Shown piece by piece: positions 54,538 through 63,678 of a stretch of 64,000 nt of DNA. The stretch's first letter is position 1. Every line of letters begins with the position of its first letter. The notes under the pieces were generated by a model. The model was not told the DNA's origin. It saw only the letters and a program-made list of their open reading frames with translations, and did not search any database. The position numbers were made by a program, and so were the translations under genes. Origin of the DNA: Tianweitania aestuarii (lineage in GTDB: Bacteria > Pseudomonadota > Alphaproteobacteria > Rhizobiales > Rhizobiaceae); assembly GCF_018457165.1 (NCBI RefSeq), contig NZ_JAFMNX010000004.1, forward strand, positions 124,001-188,000. Reading direction: 5' to 3'.

Positions 54538-56082
54538 TCAGTTTTCGAGCGAGACTTCCCAAAGCCGCGCATTCGACTGCCAGACCGGCATGCCCTTCAG
54601 CGACTTGGACGCGCCCCAGACATCCACCATGTCGTACAAGAAGATGCCCGGCATCTCCTTCAGCATGAGCTCGTGGAACTCGTCGAAGATCGCCTGACGC
54701 TTGGCCTGATCGGCCTCGGCATAGGCGGCGTTCATCAGCTCGATCGCACGTGGATTGTCCCACATCAGCGATGCGTTCTCGTCCTTGTTGCCGACATAGA
54801 AGCTGTACATCAGCACCGGATCGAGACGCGGCGCCACCGACTGCGAGATCACCTGATAGTTGCCCGAGCGGCGGCGATCGACCTGCGTCGCATAATCGAG
54901 CACCTCGATCTGCACGTTCAAGCCGATCTGCTGCATCATGGCCTGCGCCATGATCGCTGCGGGGTAGCTTGGAACGTTGCCGCGCTTGTTGGCGATGATG
55001 GAGATCGGTTCGCCATTATAGCCGGCTTCCTCCAACTCCTTCTTGGCGGCTTCGAGGTCGTAGGGAAGCCGCTTCTTCTGTGTTTCGCTGAAGTACACGG
55101 AATCCTGCGAGACCATTGAGCCATTGGGCTCGCCGGTGCCGTTGGAGGCGGCAGCCACCAGCTGGTCGAGATCGAGCGCCATGGCCATGGCGCGGCGCAC
55201 GCCCGGCTTGCTCAGCACCTTGTCGCGCGTCTGGATGTAGAACAGGTTCTTGCCGTTGTTGCGCGAAACGATCAGCTGCATCTGATCGCTGTTCTCGAAC
55301 TCGGGAATGAGATCCGGCGAGATCTCCGCCGTATCGAGCACGCCCGATTGCAGGCCGGCCTTTACCGTCGATGCATCTGGAATGACCATGAACTTGACGC
55401 CATCGACCAGCGGCCGCTTCGAGCCGACCATGCCGTCCGGCTTGCCGTCGTTTTCAGGTGACTGATAATCGTCGAACTTGGCGAGGCGCACATATTCCGA
55501 CTTCTTCCATTCATCCCACATGAACGGACCGGTTCCGATCGGCTTGTCGAAACTTCCATCCGCCTTCACGGAATCCGGCGAAAGAATGCCGGTATAGCCG
55601 CATTCGGGTCGCGACATCAGGCCGAGAAACACGGCCGACGCCTTGCTGAGCTTGATCTCGACCGTGGAAGGATCGATCGCCTTCACGCCCGACACGGGTG
55701 CGGCACCACCTTCGGCGAAATCCTTCAAACAGGTCCACTTCGTTTCCGGATCGAGATAGCGGTTCCAGCTCCAGACCACGTCCTCGGCGGTCAGGGTCTT
55801 GCCGTTGTGAAACTTCACGCCCTCGCGCAGCTTGAACGTATAGGTCAGCTTGTCATCCGAGGCTTCGAAGCTTTGCGCCAAAAGCGGCTTCACTTCGCCG
55901 TTGTTGGTATAACCGACGAGACCTTCCACCATGTGGAGGATGACGCCATCCGTATTGCCGTCGCGGTTGACGCCGGGATTGTTGCTGCGCAGATCCGAGC
56001 TTTGCGCGATCACGAGATCGCGGGCCTGAACCGTGCCTGAGATCGCCAGCAGGGCGACGCCCGCCAAGAGAAGTTTCTTCAT
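54538..56082 (-). CDS. Peptide ABC transporter substrate-binding protein (DppA/OppA family)
   Basis: 514-residue extracellular solute-binding protein family 5. A signal peptide ends at VQA-RD (about residue 20). The family segments HMVEGLVGYTNNGEVKPLLAQSFE, FKLREGVKFHNGKTLTAEDVVWSWNRY and PIGTGPFMWDEW are present. The start at 56082 (MKKLLLAG) has GAGGG upstream; an ATG 18 codons earlier lies at the hydrolase 3' end. It captures a dipeptide or similar amide for the DppBC channel upstream in the operon. Confidence 0.94.
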   Translation of the reverse strand: MKKLLLAGVALLAISGTVQARDLVIAQSSDLRSNNPGVNRDGNTDGVILHMVEGLVGYTNNGEVKPLLAQSFEASDDKLTYTFKLREGVKFHNGKTLTAEDVVWSWNRYLDPETKWTCLKDFAEGGAAPVSGVKAIDPSTVEIKLSKASAVFLGLMSRPECGYTGILSPDSVKADGSFDKPIGTGPFMWDEWKKSEYVRLAKFDDYQSPENDGKPDGMVGSKRPLVDGVKFMVIPDASTVKAGLQSGVLDTAEISPDLIPEFENSDQMQLIVSRNNGKNLFYIQTRDKVLSKPGVRRAMAMALDLDQLVAAASNGTGEPNGSMVSQDSVYFSETQKKRLPYDLEAAKKELEEAGYNGEPISIIANKRGNVPSYPAAIMAQAMMQQIGLNVQIEVLDYATQVDRRRSGNYQVISQSVAPRLDPVLMYSFYVGNKDENASLMWDNPRAIELMNAAYAEADQAKRQAIFDEFHELMLKEMPGIFLYDMVDVWGASKSLKGMPVWQSNARLWEVSLEN

Positions 56083-56108
56083 CGTTCTACCCTCTTTGTT
56101 GTCTTTGA

Positions 56109-56978
56109 TCATTGAACCGGAAAGTGATCCCAACAAGCGCGCGCAATGCGGCCGATGGTTTCGAGCGACATCGTGTAGCCGGGCGTTCCATCAGGCATTT
56201 CCTGAGGCACGTCGTCGGTATAGGCGGTGACGATAAAGAATGGCGCGCCGTTTCTGTAGACGACACCGGCATCCATGCGACCACGCTTGCCGCGACCGCT
56301 TTTGCTGGCCGTCACGGTTTCGAACGGCAGCCTGGAACGCAAACCATAGCGCAGCACCTGGTTCTTCAGGACCTGCAGCGCCCATTGGCAAAGCTCTTGC
56401 GTACAGCCAAGCTTGGCCTGCGCTTCAACAGATGTCTGGGCATTGAGGATCGTTTCGAGCAGAAGCACCTGATCGGCCGCAGAGGTCGTGGTCACGCTTT
56501 GCAGCGAATGGTCGATCGGCAAAGCCAAAGGCGGGATCAGAAAGCGGTGATGCGTGTTCACCATGCCGAGCGCCTTGCAATAGTTGTCGACCTCTTCCAG
56601 CGTCAGGCGCTCGAGCACCATCTTGGTGCAGACATTGTCGCTGAGCACCATCATGCCGGTGATCGCATCGCGCAGCGAAAGCACCAAACCCGGCGTCATG
56701 AAGCGGATCATGCCGCTGGCGACTTCTTCGGCCAGCCGCTGCTCGTAGACGATGGTCTCGTCGAGATCGAGCCGGCCTTCTGAAGCTGCCTTCAGCGCTG
56801 CCATCATGATCGATGTCTTGCGCGTGCTGCCCGATGGCGTTTCCTCGTTCTCGCCCCGGCCAACGGTTTCGCCGGTCAGCAGGTTCTTGGCCATGAAGCG
56901 GGTAACGAAAGGCTGGGCGTCGCAGATCGCGTCGAGCTCTCCGCGTAGCGTTGCGAGATTGCGTTCGGTGTCCATCAT
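56109..56978 (-). CDS. Cytosolic class A beta-lactamase-like serine hydrolase
   Basis: 289 residues with the active-site triad of the class A beta-lactamase/penicillin-binding fold: Ser51-x-x-Lys54 (STRK), Ser113-Asp-Asn115 (SDN) and Lys226-Ser-Gly228 (KSG). There is no signal peptide; the N-terminus is polar. A clear ExxLN loop is not visible. The start at 56978 overlaps the ATPase stop (ATGA), so it is made with the transporter. In place of periplasmic drug resistance, a cytosolic amidase or peptidase acting on the imported compound seems likelier (inference). Confidence 0.85.
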   Translation of the reverse strand: MMDTERNLATLRGELDAICDAQPFVTRFMAKNLLTGETVGRGENEETPSGSTRKTSIMMAALKAASEGRLDLDETIVYEQRLAEEVASGMIRFMTPGLVLSLRDAITGMMVLSDNVCTKMVLERLTLEEVDNYCKALGMVNTHHRFLIPPLALPIDHSLQSVTTTSAADQVLLLETILNAQTSVEAQAKLGCTQELCQWALQVLKNQVLRYGLRSRLPFETVTASKSGRGKRGRMDAGVVYRNGAPFFIVTAYTDDVPQEMPDGTPGYTMSLETIGRIARACWDHFPVQ

Positions 56979-58618
56979 GCTTCCAGGCGCCATTTGAGTT
57001 TCACGCCGCCCTGCTCGTTCACGGCAAGGGCAGGAATGGCCGAAAGAAGCCGGCGCGTGTAGGCTTCCTGCGGATTGTCGAAGATCGTGTCGCGATCACC
57101 CTGCTCGATGATCCGGCCGTCCTGCATCACCACCACACGGTCGGCGACCTGTTCCACGACGCCGAGATCGTGGCTGATGAACAGGCAGGAAAAGCCGTAG
57201 CGTTTCTGCAGATCGGAAAAGAGGTCGAGCACCTGCGCACGCACGGTCACGTCGAGCGCCGAAACAGGCTCATCTGCGATCAGGAACCGGGGCCGTCGTG
57301 CAATGGCGCGGGCGATCGCCACCCGCTGCCGCTGACCGCCGGACAGTTCATGCGGATAGCGGTCGGCGAAATCACCGCCGAGCCCGACTTCTTCCAGCAC
57401 TTCGCTTGCCCGCTTGCGCTTGGCCGCGCTGTCGAGATCCGGAACCAGCCGCAGCGCTTCTTCAACCAGCGCGAGAATGGTCATGCGCGGATCGAGCGAA
57501 GAATACGGGTCCTGGAACACCATCTGGCAGTTCAGCCGATAATCGCGCCAGTCCGTCTCGCGCGAGCGGCCCTGGAACTGGATATCGCCGCTGCTTTCCT
57601 TGACCAGACCGGCGATGGCACGGCCAAGCGTGGTCTTGCCCGAACCGGAACCGCCCACAAGTGCCACGACCTCACCCTCGTGGATGTCGATCGACACGCC
57701 GTGCAGAGCACGCTTGGCCGTCGCCTTCTTAAGAAACGACTTGCGTCCGGGATAATCGACGACGATGTCCTTCGCCGAAACCATCGGCGCCTTTTTCGTG
57801 TCGACCATGCGCGGTTCGCCGCGCAGCGGCAGGGATTGCAGCAGCTTCTTCGTATAAGGATGCTGCGGCGCGTCGAGCAGGTCTTCCGTGCGGCCGGCTT
57901 CGACGATCGACCCCTTTTCCATCACCACGATGCGGCTCGTGTAACGCGCCACCATCGGCAGATCGTGGCTGATCAGGAGCACCGCCGTGCCTTCCGCCTG
58001 GGTCAGCTCGACCATCAGCTCCATGACGTCGCGCTGGATCACGGCATCGAGCGCCGTGGTCGGCTCGTCGGCGATCAGAAGCGCCGGCTTCAACAACATC
58101 ACGGATGCAAGCATGATGCGCTGGCGCATGCCGCCGGAGAACTCATGCGGATAAGCCGTCAGCGCGCCTTCCGGATCGCGGATGCCGACGCGCTTCAACA
58201 TGTCGAGGATACGATGACGGCGCTCTTCCGGCTGAAGCTTGGTGTGCAGGATCAGCCCTTCTTCGAGCTGACGGCCGATCGTCATTGACGGGTTGAGCGA
58301 GGTCATCGGCTCCTGAAACACGACGCCGATCTCGGCGCCGCGCAGATCGCGAAGGGCGCGTTCCGTCATGCCGAGCACATCGCGGCCCTTGTACTGGACC
58401 GCCCCCGAAGTAACGACAATCGCCTGCGGCAAAAGCCGAATGAGCGAGCGCGTCGCCAGCGTTTTGCCCGAGCCGCTTTCACCCACGATGCCGAAGATCT
58501 CGCCGGGCGCGATGTCGAAGCTGACATCCTGCACGACCTGCCGGTTGCTTCCAGCCACGGCCAGGGAAAGGCCGCGCACGGTCAGAAGCGTGTTCGTCTT
58601 CACGTCGGCGCCGCTCAT
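56975..58618 (-). CDS. Peptide ABC transporter, fused double ATP-binding protein (DppD-DppF type)
   Basis: 547 residues holding two complete ATPase domains. The first has GESGSGKT at about 46-53 and FSGGMRQR; the second has GGSGSGKTT near 330 and LSGGQRQR with FLIADEPVSALD. Each half ends with an oligopeptide/dipeptide C-terminal extension. The start at 58618 overlaps the DppC stop (ATGA). The fusion replaces the separate DppD and DppF found in E. coli, as in GsiA and many alphaproteobacterial systems. Confidence 0.95.
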   Translation of the reverse strand: MSGADVKTNTLLTVRGLSLAVAGSNRQVVQDVSFDIAPGEIFGIVGESGSGKTLATRSLIRLLPQAIVVTSGAVQYKGRDVLGMTERALRDLRGAEIGVVFQEPMTSLNPSMTIGRQLEEGLILHTKLQPEERRHRILDMLKRVGIRDPEGALTAYPHEFSGGMRQRIMLASVMLLKPALLIADEPTTALDAVIQRDVMELMVELTQAEGTAVLLISHDLPMVARYTSRIVVMEKGSIVEAGRTEDLLDAPQHPYTKKLLQSLPLRGEPRMVDTKKAPMVSAKDIVVDYPGRKSFLKKATAKRALHGVSIDIHEGEVVALVGGSGSGKTTLGRAIAGLVKESSGDIQFQGRSRETDWRDYRLNCQMVFQDPYSSLDPRMTILALVEEALRLVPDLDSAAKRKRASEVLEEVGLGGDFADRYPHELSGGQRQRVAIARAIARRPRFLIADEPVSALDVTVRAQVLDLFSDLQKRYGFSCLFISHDLGVVEQVADRVVVMQDGRIIEQGDRDTIFDNPQEAYTRRLLSAIPALAVNEQGGVKLKWRLEA

Positions 58619-59433
58619 TTCAGCCCTCTCATGCGTGGGTCGAGCTTGTCGCGAAGCGCATCGCCCAGAAGATTGATGCCGAGTAGGGTGAGCGCGATGC
58701 AAAGACCGGGAAAGAGGCCGAGCCACACGGCCTGCTCGAAGAACGGACGCCCGGCCGCAAGCATGTTGCCCCAGGTCGGTGCCGGAGGCGGCACGCCGAG
58801 GCCGAGAAACGACAGCGCGCTTTCCGACAGAATGGCCCAGCCGAACATGGAGGTCGCGAGAACCGTGATCGGCGCCAGGCAGTTCGGCAGGATGTGGCGC
58901 AGCATCGTGAACAACTCGCTGTTGCCCATCACCTTGGACGCCTCGATGAACTCGCGTTCGCGAAGCGACAGAACGGCACCGCGCACCACGCGCGCCATGG
59001 ATGGCGTGTAGGCGATGCCGAGCGCGAAGATGATGCCGTATTGATTGGCCCCGAACACGGCGAGCAGGCCGAGCGCCAGGAGAATGCCGGGAAACGCCAT
59101 CAGCGCGTTGTTGATCGCCATGATCACACCGTCGATCCAGCCGCGCGCATAGCCGCTGATCAGGCCGATGATCGTTCCGCAGATCGTTGCGAACGCCACG
59201 GTCAGCGCTCCGATCCAGATCGCGGCACGCGCGCCGACCATCAGGCGGCTGAGTACGTCGCGGCCGAACTCGTCGGTGCCAAGAAGATGCGCACCATCCG
59301 GTGCCGCCAGACGGGCGGTGAAGGACAGCTTCATCGGATCGAACGGTGTCCAGACCAGGCTGAGCAGTGCGATCACAAGCAGGATGCCGATCAGGGTGCC
59401 CCCGATCAAGCCATTGAAAGTGAGCTTTTTCAT
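58615..59433 (-). CDS. Peptide ABC transporter permease, DppC type
   Basis: 272 residues with six membrane segments. It includes the DppC segment PDGAHLLGTDEFGRDVLSRLMVGAR and the coupling region REREFIEASKVMGNSELFTMLRHILPN. It overlaps DppB upstream and the ATPase downstream by four bases each. Confidence 0.95.
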   Translation of the reverse strand: MKKLTFNGLIGGTLIGILLVIALLSLVWTPFDPMKLSFTARLAAPDGAHLLGTDEFGRDVLSRLMVGARAAIWIGALTVAFATICGTIIGLISGYARGWIDGVIMAINNALMAFPGILLALGLLAVFGANQYGIIFALGIAYTPSMARVVRGAVLSLREREFIEASKVMGNSELFTMLRHILPNCLAPITVLATSMFGWAILSESALSFLGLGVPPPAPTWGNMLAAGRPFFEQAVWLGLFPGLCIALTLLGINLLGDALRDKLDPRMRGLK

Positions 59434-60374
59434 TCGGCCACCACCCGCGGATCGAACAGGGGATAAAGCAGGTCGACGACGAGATTGACCAACACGTAAG
59501 ACAAGGCGACCACCAGCAAACAGGCCTGGATCACCGGATAATCACGGGCAAAGATGCTTTCCACCATCAGGCGGCCGAGGCCGGGGATCGTGAACACCGT
59601 TTCGATCACGGCAATGCCGCCGAGCAGATTGCCGAGGATCAGGCCGATCATCGTCCAGGTCGGACCAAACGCGTTCTTGAACGCATGCCGCCACAACACG
59701 GCACTTTCCGACAGACCTTTCGCGCGGGCATGGGTGATGTAATCGAGGCGCAGCACTTCGAGCGTCGATGCGCGTGCCATGCGGATCAACACGCCCATCT
59801 CGTGGATCACCAGCGTCATGACCGGCAAGATCAGGTAAAGCAGCCCGGCTGTCGCATTATCGCGGATCGACACATAGCCGAGCACCGGAAGCCAACCGAG
59901 CTTCAGGCCGAAGAACAGCATCAACAAAAGACCGAGCCAGAAGGTCGGGATCGACAAAAGCACCGTTGCGCTGCCGACAAGCGCAAGATCGGTCACGCTG
60001 TTCTGCCGCCACGCCGCGATCACGCCGGCGGGAACCGCAATCAGGCTCGCCAGAAACACAGCCACGACCACGATCTCGGCGCTGACGACGAAGCGATCAA
60101 GAACCAGCGGCAGCACGGCCTCGCCGTTGACGATGGACTGGCCGAAATCGCCATGAAGAACATTGCCCAGCCAGATCAGGAACTGCTGCGGCAGCGATTG
60201 ATCGAGCCCGAGCTCGGCGCGAAGCGCTTCGATCTGCGCCGGCTGCGCCATGTCGCCAAGCATCAACTCGGCTGGATCACCGGGAATGAAGCGGATCAGG
60301 GCAAACACCGTGATCGCCACAAGGGCGATCGTGGGCAGCGCCATCAGCACGCGATTGAGGATGAACCGTAGCAT
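59430..60374 (-). CDS. Peptide ABC transporter permease, DppB type
   Basis: 314 residues with six membrane segments. Family features are IRFIPGDPAELMLGDMAQPAQIEALRAELGLDQ and the coupling region YITHARAKGLSESAVLWRHAFKNA. It is the first structural gene of the operon; the 176 bp upstream, toward the LysR gene, must hold its promoter. Confidence 0.95.
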   Translation of the reverse strand: MLRFILNRVLMALPTIALVAITVFALIRFIPGDPAELMLGDMAQPAQIEALRAELGLDQSLPQQFLIWLGNVLHGDFGQSIVNGEAVLPLVLDRFVVSAEIVVVAVFLASLIAVPAGVIAAWRQNSVTDLALVGSATVLLSIPTFWLGLLLMLFFGLKLGWLPVLGYVSIRDNATAGLLYLILPVMTLVIHEMGVLIRMARASTLEVLRLDYITHARAKGLSESAVLWRHAFKNAFGPTWTMIGLILGNLLGGIAVIETVFTIPGLGRLMVESIFARDYPVIQACLLVVALSYVLVNLVVDLLYPLFDPRVVAE

Positions 60375-60550
60375 ATGTCCCCCGAGCTTGGTGGGCGCTG
60401 TGTTACCGGCCCAACTCTCGTCATTTTATGAGGGACTATGAAAGGTTAGACGATAACGCGCAATATTATGCGAAAACGTCATACACCTATGCGGGATAGG
60501 CGCGGCTGAAGCGCTCCTCAAAAGCAGCCGAAACCTTCCCTAAGCCGCTG
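60375..60550 (-). promoter_or_regulatory. Promoter region of the peptide/amide operon
   Basis: 176 bp between the LysR-type regulator and dppB, and clearly more AT-rich in the middle. CGCA-N6-TGCG (60459-60472) is a short dyad of the kind LysR-type regulators bind. The assignment is tentative because there is only one copy. Confidence 0.35.
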
Positions 60551-61459
60551 TTATTGCAAAGCCTGTTGCGATCGTCGGATCTGCCGGGTCAGTGCGTCGC
60601 TGAGTGCCTGAGCCGCCATTGAGAGCGGCAGGCCAGCTGATCGGGCGATGCCGAACTGCTGCGCCGAATGGGGAAGAAAGCGGCGCCTGACCACCGGCAG
60701 ATGCGGATAGAGATTCGCATAAAAGCTGCTGATGATGGCAACGCCCAGCCCATGCGCGACATAGGAACAGGCCGAACTGTTCGTGTGCGTTTCGATCTTC
60801 ACCATCTGCTTGACGCCCGCCCGCTTGAACGCCTGATCGAGCACCATGCGGTTGGGACGCTGCCGACCGATCAGGATCAGCGGAACGCCGCGCAGATCCT
60901 TGACCGACACCTCTTCCAGGTCGGCGAGCGGATGGTCCCTGGGTATGACGCAAACGCTTTCGCCGCTGGCAACATGTTCCACTTCGAGATTGGGACCGGT
61001 CTGCCCTTCCATACGAAGAAAACCGATGTCGATGACGCGGTCTTCCAGCAGCTTCTGGATCGCGGTGGTTGTCTCAAAGAAGGTTTCGATCCGCACACCA
61101 GGATAGGCCTGTGCATATTCAACCAGCATGGCCGGCGCGAAATTCTCCCACATGCTGCTTGGAAGCCCGATCCGCACGATGTCCGGCCCGGCGGCGCCAC
61201 TGCGGAGATCTTCTGCATGGCCGTTCATGCGCTCAACGGCGAGCAGCACGTTTTCCGCGTCACGACCGAGCAACTGCGCTTCCGGCGTCGGAATCAGCCG
61301 GCCCTTGTCGCGTGCAAACAGCGTCACTGCGAGATCGGCTTCCAACTGCTGCAGCAATCGGCTCACGCCGGACTGGCTTAAGCCCATCGACTTGGCTGCG
61401 GCAATCGTGGAGCCGGTCGCAAGCAGCGTGCGCAGCACTTCCAGCTGTCGGATATTCAT
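60551..61459 (-). CDS. LysR-family transcriptional regulator
   Basis: 302 residues. The N-terminal helix-turn-helix (MNIRQLEVLRTLLATGSTIA, AAKSMGLSQSGVSRLLQQLE) is followed by a LysR substrate-binding domain (IVRIGLPSSMWENFAPAML). The start at 61459 has GGAG 5 nt upstream and is preferred to an ATG six codons earlier. It lies codirectionally upstream of the dppB operon, rather than divergent as LysR genes usually are. Its target is most likely that operon. Confidence 0.93.
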   Translation of the reverse strand: MNIRQLEVLRTLLATGSTIAAAKSMGLSQSGVSRLLQQLEADLAVTLFARDKGRLIPTPEAQLLGRDAENVLLAVERMNGHAEDLRSGAAGPDIVRIGLPSSMWENFAPAMLVEYAQAYPGVRIETFFETTTAIQKLLEDRVIDIGFLRMEGQTGPNLEVEHVASGESVCVIPRDHPLADLEEVSVKDLRGVPLILIGRQRPNRMVLDQAFKRAGVKQMVKIETHTNSSACSYVAHGLGVAIISSFYANLYPHLPVVRRRFLPHSAQQFGIARSAGLPLSMAAQALSDALTRQIRRSQQALQ

Positions 61460-61536
61460 AACGGCTCCATGCCACAACGTTTGAACGTCATAGCATGGGG
61501 CTTTGTTTCAGTTCTATTCCTGCTGGAGATGCTCGG

Positions 61537-61812
61537 TCACTTGCCCGCGTGGAGTGCCAGCGGCTGCTTGGATCCAAGGAAATCCGCCGATTGCGAAAAG
61601 GTCAAAAGCGCGCGGCGGGCTTGTTCAACGGACAAGCGACCGGCACGGGCTGCAGAACAGGTGCGGCGCGCGGCTTCATAGCTTGGACTGATCCGAACGC
61701 AGGGCCAGCCGCTGAGGAACTCGTGCATTTCGCTCAGCGTGCGAATGTCGCGCTTGGCATCGGGTCCCATCGGCAAAGGCACAGGTATGTAGAACGCGTC
61801 GGTCGTGATCAT
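61537..61812 (-). CDS. DUF982 small protein
   Basis: 91-residue protein of the DUF982 family, common in rhizobia and of unknown function. The family pattern is visible: FLSGWPCVR, SPSYEAARRTCSAARAG, and RLSVEQARRALLTFSQSADF. The start at 61812 has GGGAGGAAG upstream, which rules out the ATG 14 codons earlier. It is cytosolic with no membrane segment. It lies 77 bp upstream of the LysR gene on the same strand. Confidence 0.85.
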   Translation of the reverse strand: MITTDAFYIPVPLPMGPDAKRDIRTLSEMHEFLSGWPCVRISPSYEAARRTCSAARAGRLSVEQARRALLTFSQSADFLGSKQPLALHAGK

Positions 61813-62059
61813 GGTTCTTCCTCCCATCCCGGCTCGATTAACACGAACAGGCACGGAGTGCGCATGTCGGCGTTAACCATCTATTTTCCGAACTGCTACT
61901 CAGCTCAAATGTTCCATGTTCAACCTCTTAAAAGAAGCAATTCGACGGGCAGGCGGTGGCAGTGCCGAGGCTTATGGTGGCGGGGTGGAGGCAACGCTTT
62001 CGTCAGCATGATCTTCCCATGCGCTTGCCCGCCGGAGCGTACGTCATATCTTGCTTCCA

Positions 62060-62251
62060 ATGCCCAAGATGCGCGCCAAAGCCGATCTGCCTGAAAAACC
62101 CTGCCAGCACTGCGGCCGACCGATGGTCTGGCGCAAGGCATGGGCGCGCAGCTGGAACGACGTTCTTTACTGCTCCGACCGCTGCCGCACCCAGGCGGCT
62201 CAAGCGCGCCGCACCGATCACGGCGCCGCCCCCATCAGGGATCACGCATGA
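62060..62251 (+). CDS. DUF2256 zinc-ribbon protein
   Basis: 63 residues with four cysteines in a zinc-ribbon arrangement: KPCQHCGRPMVWRKAW and VLYCSDRCR. This is the DUF2256 family, which is often found next to or fused with photolyase/cryptochrome genes. Its stop overlaps the photolyase start (ATGA), so the two are coupled. The start could also be the TTG at 62051 or the ATG at 62069. Confidence 0.88.
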   Translation: MPKMRAKADLPEKPCQHCGRPMVWRKAWARSWNDVLYCSDRCRTQAAQARRTDHGAAPIRDHA

Positions 62252-63678
62252 CCATCGATCCGCGCCGCATCCGCGTTCTGAAAGACGCACCGGACAACGC
62301 AAATGGCCGCTATGTCCTTTACCTGCTTCAGCAGGCGAACCGGGCCTACAACAATCCGGCGCTGGAACTCGCCATCGAAGAAGCCAATCATCGCGGTTTG
62401 CCGGTGGTGGCGTGCTTCGGCCTGCTTGAAGGCTCGAATGGCTTTCCCGAAGCCAATGCGCGCCATTACGCCTTTCTGCTGGACGGCTTGTGCGACGCCG
62501 CAAACGGGCTGGCCAAGCGCGATATCGGCTTTGTCATGCGCAAGTGCTCGCCCGCCGAAATCGCCATCGATCTGGCCGAAGACGCCGCGCTCCTTGTGCT
62601 CGACCGTGGCTATCTCGGCATTCAGAAGACCTGGTATGCGGAGATCTGCAAGGCGGTCGAAACGAAGATCGTCCAGGTCGAAGGCGATGTCGCCGTTCCG
62701 GTGGAGCTTGCCTCATCGCGCCATGAATTCGCCGCGCGCACCTTTCGCCCCAAGATTTCCCCGCACCTCGACGACTTTCTCAGCCCGCTCACCACGCGCA
62801 AGGTCAAACATCCCGCGCGAGATCTCGATCTGAAAACCGAGATCGACATTTCCGATCCCGAAGCCGTTCTTGCGTCCATGACGCTCGATCGCTCGGTTCC
62901 ACCCGTCAAGCGCTTCAAGGGCGGCGAAACGGAAGCAAGGCGGCGGCTCAAAGCGTTTCTGGCAGGTCCGTTCGAGGATTACGGCGATACGCGTGGCAAG
63001 CCGGAAGCAGGCTCCGCCTCGCATATGAGCCCTTACCTGCACTTCGGTCAGATCTCGCCAGTCGAGATCGTGCTTGCCGCGCGCGAAGCCAAGGCCAGCA
63101 AGGAAGACAAGTCAGCCTTCGTGGAAGAAGTCGTGGTGCGGCGCGAGCTCGCGATGAACCATGTCTTCTACACTGAAAACTACGGCTCCTATGATGAGGC
63201 CGTACCTGAATGGGCGCGCGAAACTTTGGCCGATAAAGCCGGAGACAAGCGCCCGCACCACTACACCGATCGCCAGCTCGCCAATGGCGAAACTCATGAT
63301 CATGGCTGGAACGTCGCCATGAAGGAGATGCGCGAAACGGGATACATGCACAATCACCTGCGCATGTATTGGGGCAAGAAGATCCTGGAATGGTCGAAAA
63401 CCCCCAAGGAAGGCTTCGAGCGAACCTTGCGGCTGAACAACCGGTTCTTCCTGGACGGCCGCGATCCGAACTCCTTCACCAACGTCGCCTGGATCTACGG
63501 TCTGCATGACCGTCCCTGGGTAAAGCGTCCCGTTTTCGGCACGGTGCGCTACCAGAACGAGAACTCGCTGCGCAAATTCAACTTCAAGGCCTATGAGGAG
63601 GACGTCGAGCGTCTTTGTGCCGCCGAGAACGGCCAAGCGGCAGCGGAAGAGGAAGACGAAGAACCGTCCCTGCTCTAG
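62248..63678 (+). CDS. Class II CPD photolyase (deoxyribodipyrimidine photolyase)
   Basis: 476 residues. The class II pattern is clear: YVLYLLQQANRAYNNPALELAIEEA at the start, RHYAFLLDGL, and the FAD-domain stretch TGYMHNHLRMYWGKKILEWSKTP followed by FLDGRDPNSFTNVAWIYGLHDRPW and KRPVFGTVRYQNENSLRKF. It repairs UV-made cyclobutane pyrimidine dimers using light and FADH. The start at 62248 overlaps the DUF2256 stop. The C-terminus ends in an acidic tail (EEEDEEPSLL) and overlaps the convergent dinB 3' end by four bases. Confidence 0.95.
   Translation: MTIDPRRIRVLKDAPDNANGRYVLYLLQQANRAYNNPALELAIEEANHRGLPVVACFGLLEGSNGFPEANARHYAFLLDGLCDAANGLAKRDIGFVMRKCSPAEIAIDLAEDAALLVLDRGYLGIQKTWYAEICKAVETKIVQVEGDVAVPVELASSRHEFAARTFRPKISPHLDDFLSPLTTRKVKHPARDLDLKTEIDISDPEAVLASMTLDRSVPPVKRFKGGETEARRRLKAFLAGPFEDYGDTRGKPEAGSASHMSPYLHFGQISPVEIVLAAREAKASKEDKSAFVEEVVVRRELAMNHVFYTENYGSYDEAVPEWARETLADKAGDKRPHHYTDRQLANGETHDHGWNVAMKEMRETGYMHNHLRMYWGKKILEWSKTPKEGFERTLRLNNRFFLDGRDPNSFTNVAWIYGLHDRPWVKRPVFGTVRYQNENSLRKFNFKAYEEDVERLCAAENGQAAAEEEDEEPSLL

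Noticed and set aside
56109-56978. Calling the serine hydrolase an antibiotic-resistance beta-lactamase
   Set aside because: It lacks a signal peptide and a clear ExxLN loop and is cotranscribed with a peptide importer, so a metabolic hydrolase is the better reading.
56951-58288. Plus-strand open frame of 445 codons
   Set aside because: It is antisense to the fused peptide ATPase gene, which has both sets of nucleotide-binding motifs.
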